Positions 6,401 to 11,165 of a stretch of DNA of 11,165 nt are shown one piece after another. Below the pieces are notes generated by a model, which saw only the letters and a program-made list of their open reading frames with translations, made no database searches and was not told the DNA's origin. The position numbers were made by a program, and so were the translations under genes. The DNA is taken from positions 1 to 11,165 of the forward strand of contig NW_004457594.1 of the NCBI RefSeq assembly GCF_000313135.1, read 5' to 3'. Source of the DNA: Acanthamoeba castellanii str. Neff. Its lineage: Eukaryota > Discosea > Longamoebia > Acanthamoebidae. Position 1 is the stretch's first letter. Each line of letters starts with the position of its first letter.

Positions 6401-9176
6401 AAAGGAAAAGAAAAGAGCGGAGACCTCTTGACGTTCTGGAGACCGATCTTGTTGAGCGAGATCCACACGCGATCGCCGACCCAGGGCTTGTGGCCCTCGA
6501 TCACCTCCAATCCAGACGAGGCGAACCCTGCCCACACCAATTCATGCCCCCCACACACACACACACACAACGGCGTCCATTGTCAACGACTGGACTGGTG
6601 CGACCGACGGGCGACCGCCTGGGGTTGGGGGCAGCGTACCGGGAACGAGCACGATGGGCATGTTCGGGGTGTAGCCCTGCTCGGCCATCTGCTTGCCCAG
6701 CTTCTTGGAGATGCCCTTCTGGGTCAACGGCGGACCGCACATCACCCACCAGGTGTCCTGAATGAAGTCGGTCTCGAGGTCTTCGAGGAGGACCGAGGCG
6801 TCGCCCACGAAGTTGCTCGTTCCTATGTAACGCGCGCGACCCGGTGAGCGCGAGTGGTATGGGGTGGTATGATGTGGTGTGGTATGGTATGGAAGAAGGG
6901 GCGGCAAAGGTTGGCGGTACGTACCGAGGAGGGACCAGTCGTAGAGGTCGACGTCGAACGTGGCGGACGCCTGTTCGGGCGGGATGTAGAAGAAATAGTT
7001 CGCATTCCACACGGGCGCGCTCGTGCTCTTCTTCGTCTTCGTTCTCTCGCGATTCTGTCCATTAAAAAAAACATGAAAACACGCACACACCGCACACACA
7101 CGCATACAGCAACCCTCAGTGAGGATGAATGACGAGGGATTGGGGGGGGGGGAGAGAAGGGAAAGCGGTACGGCGCCAACGGAAAGAACGACGTAGGGAT
7201 CGACCACTTTGTCGCCCAGCATTTTGATCTTTCGGCCCTCGACCACCTTCAGCGTGAGATAGCCCTCCCACGCTCCCATCGGCGGGTTGTACAAATACCT
7301 AGACACACATACCGGTCGACCAATCAGCCAAAACACACACACCACCCAACAGACACGCATGGCGGCGGTGATGCTGGTGGCGGGTTCGTACTGGAGGTGA
7401 ATCTCGCCCACGCCGCGCTCCAACTCACGGTGCGCACGACGGCGCTGTCGTTCCTCCTTCTGCTCGCGTTTCATCTCCCGCTCCTCGGGCGTCAGGTGGT
7501 CCTCCGGCTTACCATCGGCGTTGGTCTGCTCGCAATCACAACACAACGAACTTGATCAGTTGGGCGGGCCTTGCGTGTTGTGGGTGTGTGTGTGTACGGG
7601 AGCGCACCTTGAAGTGGAGGTTGAGACTGATCTCGCCGTGCACGTTCGACTTGCGACCGTGGGTGGGGTGGAGCGGGAACCAGCGCGAGATGTTCTTGTT
7701 GTAGGGTATGGTATTGAACGGAATGTTGATCCGTCCCTGCACGTACGTGCCCCGCAATCCAACTAACGCTTTAGAGAAGCGCAACACAAAACTATTGAAC
7801 GAAATATAGGAAACTGGAGGTGTGAGAGTGCGTACGAGGAAGAGATTGCGGCCGAACGAGGTGCGGTGCCAGCACGAGATCGTGACGCCACCTTGGTCGT
7901 CTGATTTTTCATTCACCTCACTAGACGGGCACGAAGACAGAGTACACAGAGGGACTGCGCCGTTAGGACTGCGATCAAAGTCTTCCGAAGCCAGGGGGAG
8001 GGGAAGAGGAAGAGGGAAGTGAGCGTACTAGACGACAGGCTCGGGCTCCTTCCAGACGGGGTTGAGCGTCTTCTTCACGATGGCCGTTCGGACAGACTTG
8101 CCCACCTTCTTCTGCGAATCATACATCGCCACACGACAGAACACATTCGACCCTGCAGGGTGTGCATTTGGTTAAGAAAACGCAGTGGTCAGGCGAACGA
8201 GCCGTGCAAAGAAGACATGTCTCGGTGATCGAGCCGTACCCTTCTTGGTCTTGCCGATGATGTTGCGTCCAGCCGTCACCGCCAAATGCAGCAGCTTGGT
8301 CTATGTGTGTGCGTGTGTGCGTGTGTGTGGTGTGTGTGGGTGTGTGCGGTGCATGTGTGCGGTGCGTGTATGTGTGAGTATTGGACACGGTGTGGGAGAA
8401 TATATATATTCGAGAGGAGCGTGTACGCGAGGTTCGATGAACTTCTGGACGGCGGCGTGGGCGAAGAACTCGGCTTCGGTGGTGAGGAACTTGAAGAAGC
8501 GGCTGAGGAAGGCGGCCTTGTCGTGCGTGTTCACGAACATGCCGGTGGGGAACTTGGGCAGCTTCTTCCTCAGGTCCTTCTTCATCTCCTTCTTGAGCTG
8601 CTCATTCACCCCAACCGTGAGAATACTGACACAAAAAATCGAGCGAATAATAAAAATAAAAATATTAATATTAATGACTAATGACTAATGACAGATAAGG
8701 ATAATTATCATAAATGAAAAAAATAAAAATAAAATGCAGGAGATAGTTACCGTCTTGTGCAGATTCTGAAATTCATCGTAGGTGCGGGAGATGCAATACT
8801 GGGTGCCGTCCTTGTGTTTGATCTCGACTTCGTACACCTGTGGCGACAGAGGCGCCAACAACAACAAACAAATGAGCAATCTGTTCGGCGGTAGAAGGGA
8901 AAATGAAGATTAACGACGAGCCGGAGGGAAACGTGCGATATTGGTCTTGCCGATGCCCCACGCCTTGTGGTTGGTGCATTGGATTTCCAGATCTTTCTTC
9001 TCCATCTTGGCCCTCAACACTTCAATCGATTGGCGCAAATCGATTGTCTTCTCTTGCTCGGCGTTCTTCTCCTTGACCGGACTGTGCTCGCCCGCACGAG
9101 GTTTTGGCGCCGTTCGACCGGAGCGCGAACGCAATTTGCCAGTTGCCAAAAATGATTTAAATCCGATCGCCCGCAT
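3499..9176 (-). CDS. PX-C2-C2-LCAT lipid acyltransferase/phospholipase, ~26 exons
   Basis: Exons (5' to 3'): 9176-8937, 8837-8751, 8597-8427, 8300-8240, 8152-8029, 7920-7836, 7736-7608, 7525-7392, 7298-7172, 7054-6925, 6822-6640, 6527-6425, 6331-6274, 6157-6020, 5906-5802, 5721-5653, 5549-5484, 5386-5291, 5197-5091, 4979-4874, 4739-4479, 4379-4304, 4234-4146, 4066-3943, 3850-3689, 3587-3499; 3120 nt, 1039 residues, all phases closing. Domains: basic N-tail 1-60; PX ~62-166 (SRTYDEFQNLH, LPKFP); C2 ~167-299; charged helical linker ~300-335; second C2 ~338-450; LCAT fold ~485-945; acidic Ser-rich tail ~957-1010. Catalytic residues by motif: Ser655 (GHSMG), Asp887 (SGDGTV), His918 (VEHREIL); oxyanion/lid region PGFASSGLEV. 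Family members cleave or transfer an acyl chain from phospholipids (LCAT, PDAT, lysosomal PLA2). There is no signal peptide, so it is probably cytosolic and membrane-recruited (inference). Substrate is unknown. The exon 1/2 junction and exon 22 start (4379 or 4388) are uncertain. Confidence 0.88.
3630..3664 (+). repeat. CGACA pentanucleotide tract in an intron
   Basis: A run of CGACA/ACGAC units (about five in a row) lies inside the last intron (3588-3688) of the PX-C2-LCAT gene. Degenerate tracts of the same unit occur in introns at about 3877-3925, 4417-4450, 4748-4815 and 5935-5983, in the PARP intron at 1336-1405, and as the complement GTCGTGTCGTGT in the USP intron at 9875-9900. Confidence 0.75.
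4067..4145 (-). repeat. Intronic 10-bp tandem repeat (AGCGAAGAAG)
   Basis: Within this 79-base intron the plus strand carries about three copies of a 10-base unit, AGCGAAGAAG, with small changes (4103-4136). On the transcribed strand this is a pure CTTCTTCGCT pyrimidine-rich tract ahead of the ATGCAG acceptor, so it may act as an expanded polypyrimidine tract. Confidence 0.6.
8240..8837 (-). other. PX domain core and entry into first C2 (domain note)
   Basis: The exon at 8837-8751 encodes VYEVEIKHKDG then SRTYDEFQNLHKT; the exon at 8597-8427 continues with LKKEM, LPKFPTGMF and a C-terminal helix ending FIEPR. The RT-aromatic-DEFQ-LH pattern followed by LP.FP is what I know from the PX domain of class II PI3-kinases, which is also followed by a C2 domain. 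The basic residue before the Thr (Arg98) is a candidate lipid contact, but the second Arg of the usual RRY motif is Thr here, so PI3P specificity cannot be assumed. Confidence 0.75.
8598..8750 (-). other. Unusually AT-rich intron of the PX-C2-LCAT gene
   Basis: This 153-base intron is the longest in the gene and unlike its neighbours: 8628-8736 is almost only A and T, with TAAAAATAAAAATATTAATATTAA, overlapping TGACTAA repeats (8675-8693) and the palindrome GATAATTATC at 8700-8709. Its donor, GTAACT, also departs from the local GTACG form. It sits in the PX domain, right after residue 109. Confidence 0.7.
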
Positions 9177-9531
9177 TGGTGGTTGCTGGCGACAACCTGA
9201 ACACCGTTACCAAGGTCGTGGGCGATTGACCCCCATTGAAAGATATTCAAAAAAGCCGAGGGAAGCAACCAACATGTTGGTGGGCCATAGAATGGGGCCA
9301 CATACCAGGCGAGTGATGGATAGGTTGATTTCGGGCAGAAGTCGGTGGGCTGCTGGGAGGAACTGAGCGAAGAGCGGGCGAATGCTGGCCAGACCTGGCG
9401 CGTCACAGACATCAATCATGACAAGGCGGCCTGGCGTGTAGAAGAGGACTGGTCACGCCAACGCTCATGACAAATATCTCGAGAAAGAGCAAAGAGCAGC
9501 CGGGAAGCAAGAAGAGCGGGTGGTACTATCA
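9177..9531. promoter_or_regulatory. Divergent upstream region of PX-C2-LCAT and USP genes
   Basis: These 355 bases lie between the ATG at 9176 (minus) and the ATG at 9532 (plus). The right 110 bases are probably the shared promoter. The left part may be coding: see the candidate extra exon at 9306-9419. I recognise no TATA box or other named site. Confidence 0.5.
9306..9419 (-). CDS. Candidate alternative first exon of the PX-C2-LCAT gene
   Basis: A 38-codon open frame starts MIDVCDAPGLASIRPLF and ends SITRL, directly followed by a good donor GTATGTG. An acceptor, GTCGCCAG at 9193-9186, is phase-compatible and would add Gln-Pro-Pro before the Met at 9176, extending the protein to about 1080 residues. 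Codon third positions are less GC-biased than in the conserved exons, as is true of the 9176 exon. No known domain is visible in it. A cDNA 5' end would settle whether it is used. Confidence 0.4.
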
Positions 9532-10208
9532 ATGAGCTACTGGAGGCCTGTATCACAGTCGAGGAAGGACGAAGAGGAGACGCCGGCGGTGGACATCGTG
9601 TGCGTGGATGGGAGCGAGGGCGCCGATCGCGCGATGCAGTTCGCCCTCAGGGAGTCGCCGCCGGACCACCGCCTGATGCTGCTCTTCGGTGCCTACGTGC
9701 CGCACAAGGAGGAGCTATCGTGGGGCACCTTCAGCGTGTCGTCGATGCGCGAGGGCCACTACTGGGACAAGGAGCTGCCCGACGTCTACATCAAGTACAC
9801 CGACATGTGCCAGAAAGCCGGGGTGCGTACAAGTCTCGACGGGCGCAGCGCTCACTACCGAGCGGGCGTTGACGCGTGTCGTGTCGTGTCGTCTTGTGTG
9901 TCCCTGCGTGTGCAGCGCAAGTGCGACTTCATCCACTTCCACTTCGATCGCATGAGCAAGTTCGGAGACAGTGTGTGCTCCATCGCGGATAGGCACCACG
10001 CCCAGAACGTCATCCTGGCGCGCAGAAGGCAGTCGGAGAGGTCATTCCTCGGGTTAGCTCGGCCTTCTTCTCCATCGAGTTGGCCACGTCTAACCCTTCC
10101 TACTGTGCTTCCAGGAGGTTCTTGGGCTCGGGCAGCCAGGCCGTGGTAGATCGCTGTGGTGATATACCCATTACCCTGGTCACTGTCAAGCCTGATGAAA
10201 GCAAGTAG
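9532..10208 (+). CDS. Universal stress protein (UspA) domain protein
   Basis: Exons 9532-9822, 9916-10040 and 10115-10208 give 169 residues, close to a single-domain USP. After ~18 non-conserved residues comes the first strand VDIVCVDGSEGADRAMQFAL, with Asp26 at the usual nucleotide-contact position, then a strand LMLLFGAYVP. Exon 2 carries the GDSVCSIADRHHAQNVILARR region and exon 3 the closing FLGSGSQAVVDRC then IPITLVTVK. USPs are small Rossmann-like proteins, often ATP-binding, tied to stress responses. Here the usual G-x-x-G part of the ATP loop reads A-R-R-R and the spacing to GSGS is short, so ATP binding may be weakened or lost. The last intron has a clear CTAAC branch site before CTTCCAG. 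It is divergent from the PX-C2-LCAT gene and convergent with the CX9C gene. Confidence 0.82.
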
Positions 10209-10321
10209 AAGGTGCCAAAGGTGCAGTGCTGTAGAAGATGAAGGTTTATTGTGAACACAAGTCAAGCATAAAGAGGAGGCAAGGGATAGGGAGGCTGTGC
10301 AGAATGGGTGGCCAAGCTTGG
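10209..10321. other. Short convergent spacer between USP and CX9C genes
   Basis: Only 113 bases separate the two facing stop codons. A minus-strand AATAAA at 10248-10243 lies about 75 nt past the CX9C stop, so the two 3' UTRs probably overlap. Confidence 0.55.
10243..10248 (-). terminator. Possible AATAAA poly(A) signal of the CX9C gene
   Basis: TTTATT on the plus strand, i.e. AATAAA in the minus transcript, about 75 nt downstream of its TAG. Distance and context are reasonable for a cleavage signal. Confidence 0.5.
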
Positions 10322-10657
10322 CTACGTGCGTCGTTCGCTTTGCTGCGGTTGTGCTGGCCCGGATTGCTCCTGCGCCTTGAATTCGTTGTAGCACTTTCGC
10401 CAATCGCTCATCTCCTTCGAACAGGTGATAAGATTACGTTCGTTCTTGTTCATGCAATCCTCCAGGTGCCAATACAACTTGCCGCACCCTATGAATCGTT
10501 AGTACAATGATTTAATCTCGAATGAAATCAGTAATCCGATTGTTGGAATGTGACTGTTGGGGCGTACGCCGGTACCTTGCTGGTCTACCAACGATGTGAA
10601 CTCATCGTTGTCCTGTGGATTGTGGATGGGCATGCGTTGCGCCCTTTGCTGTGCCAT
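10322..10657 (-). CDS. Twin CX9C (CHCH-type) mitochondrial protein
   Basis: Exons 10657-10576 and 10488-10322, joined in phase 1, encode 82 residues. The core is GCGKLYWHLEDC, ten residues, then CSKEMSDWRKC: two exact C-x9-C motifs forming the helical hairpin that the Mia40/Erv1 relay oxidises in the mitochondrial intermembrane space. Most such proteins help assemble cytochrome c oxidase. Size and the residues before the first Cys recall COA4; the ten-residue gap between motifs recalls COX23/CHCHD7; CMC1 is also possible, so I give no symbol. The N-terminus (MAQQRAQRMPIHN) is short and the tail is Gln/Pro-rich. A TTTACAG upstream of the ATG could mark a 5' UTR intron. It is divergent from the membrin-like gene, 145 bases between start codons. 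Confidence 0.78.
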
Positions 10658-10802
10658 CTTCTTGGTGATTTGGCAGTTTCCTGTAAATCCGGCCAAAGGC
10701 GAGTGGCGGCTGACGTCAGCTCGTGCTGGCACCCCCCCCCCAGACAGTGACGTGGCCAACAAGAAGAACGAATCCACCACACGACTAGAATCAAACACAA
10801 AG
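10658..10802. promoter_or_regulatory. Bidirectional promoter with CRE- and UPRE-like sites
   Basis: The 145 bases between two divergent ATGs contain a perfect 12-base palindrome GCTGACGTCAGC at 10709-10720 (core TGACGTCA, the bZIP/CREB-ATF site) and TGACGTGG at 10748-10755, which matches the unfolded-protein-response element core. A run of nine C lies at 10732-10741. The function is inferred from motif identity only. Confidence 0.5.
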
Positions 10803-11165
10803 ATGCAGGATGTTGCGGGTATAGATGAAAAGTACAAGCAGACGAACAAGCTCCTTATGGATCTTCGTCTCGAGTTCGAGCAGCTCGAGGCGGCAGGAGA
10901 GAATTCGTCCCTCTCGCTACAAGAAACGATTCAGCTCAACCTCACGAGCCTCTCTCGATTGCTAAACAGCCTGGAGATGGAGTGTCTCCCTTCCCAAAAC
11001 TCCAAACGCAAGGAGATTTGGAGAATGTACTCTCTCTCCCCCCACTACATCTGCACCCCACGCTCACTCACGCTTTCCAATAGACGCATTCAGCAGATTG
11101 CTGAAGAGTACAAGGATATGAGAAACTCGTTGGGAAGCCTACTACAAAGAGGCGGTCAAAGGAAC
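10803..11165 (+). CDS. GOSR2: Membrin/GOSR2-like Qb SNARE, 5' part (3' partial)
   Basis: Exon 10803-11026, a 57-base intron (GTACTC..AATAG, 11027-11083) and exon 11084 to the window end give 102 residues so far. The product is hydrophilic and helical throughout, as expected for the N-terminal Habc-like bundle. The stretch SLSRLLNSLEMECLPSQNSK, then KEIWRIRIQQIAEEYKDMR, resembles the matching region of plant and animal membrins (including the LWRR..QQxxEE pattern of plant MEMB11). Membrin/Bos1 is the Qb SNARE for ER-to-Golgi vesicle fusion. The SNARE motif and C-terminal anchor would lie beyond the window, so the call rests on the N-terminal half. An alternative is another Golgi Qb SNARE such as GOS28 or Vti1. 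Confidence 0.72.
   Translation, partial: MQDVAGIDEKYKQTNKLLMDLRLEFEQLEAAGENSSLSLQETIQLNLTSLSRLLNSLEMECLPSQNSKRKEIWRMYSLSPHYICTPRSLTLSNRRIQQIAEEYKDMRNSLGSLLQRGGQRN

Noticed and set aside
6542..7546. A 334-codon minus-strand frame as a single-exon gene
   Set aside because: It reads through three 3n introns of the PX-C2-LCAT gene; the intervening parts contain GTACG donors, AG acceptors and low-complexity sequence, and removing them restores C2 domain continuity.
8397..8412. TATA-like GAATATATATATTC palindrome as a promoter
   Set aside because: It lies inside an intron between the PX and C2 exons with no gene start nearby on either strand.
9014..9415. A separate minus-strand protein in another frame at the start of the PX gene
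   Set aside because: It lacks domain features, and the frame that carries the PX sequence uses the same DNA; a phase-0 intron from 9305 to 9186 explains the region better.
10595..10849. Upstream in-frame extension of the CX9C protein
   Set aside because: The frame upstream of MAQQ runs through the promoter and the opposite gene's start without an ATG, and a TTTACAG acceptor suggests at most a 5' UTR intron.

Overview
This window is nuclear DNA of a eukaryote with a GC-rich, intron-dense, compact genome. Introns are short (57-153 nt), almost all GT..AG, and most donors read GTACG or GTGCG instead of GTAAG. Many introns are filled with CACACG/CGACA simple repeats. This pattern fits an amoebozoan such as Acanthamoeba; the assignment is inferred from gene style, not from a database match.

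Layout, with strictly alternating strands: (1) + 48-1658, the 3' six exons of a PARP-type ADP-ribosyltransferase with an H-Y-E triad, a charged coiled-coil N-terminal part and a lysine-rich tail. (2) - 1779-2080, a two-exon gene for a 67-residue secreted protein of unknown function. (3) + 2448-3338, a decayed DDE transposase interrupted by two in-frame TGA codons, with a possible ~1.2 kb element around it. (4) - 3499-9176 (perhaps from 9419), the dominant gene: about 26 exons encoding ~1039 residues with order PX - C2 - C2 - LCAT-like alpha/beta hydrolase - acidic tail. (5) + 9532-10208, a three-exon universal stress protein (USP) domain protein. (6) - 10322-10657, a two-exon twin-CX9C mitochondrial protein. 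(7) + 10803 to the end, the 5' part of a membrin/GOSR2-type Golgi SNARE.

There is no operon. Neighbours are either divergent, sharing promoters, or convergent with very short gaps. The most interesting item is gene 4. It joins two membrane/lipid-binding module types (a class II PI3K-like PX and two C2 domains) to a lecithin:cholesterol acyltransferase / PDAT / lysosomal phospholipase A2-type catalytic domain with its Ser-Asp-His triad, and has no visible signal peptide. That predicts a cytosolic enzyme recruited to phosphoinositide membranes, unlike the secreted or luminal members of the family. The exon model closes in phase from the first ATG to the stop with one questionable junction. The CX9C/membrin intergenic promoter carries a perfect 12-bp palindrome around TGACGTCA and a nearby TGACGTGG motif.
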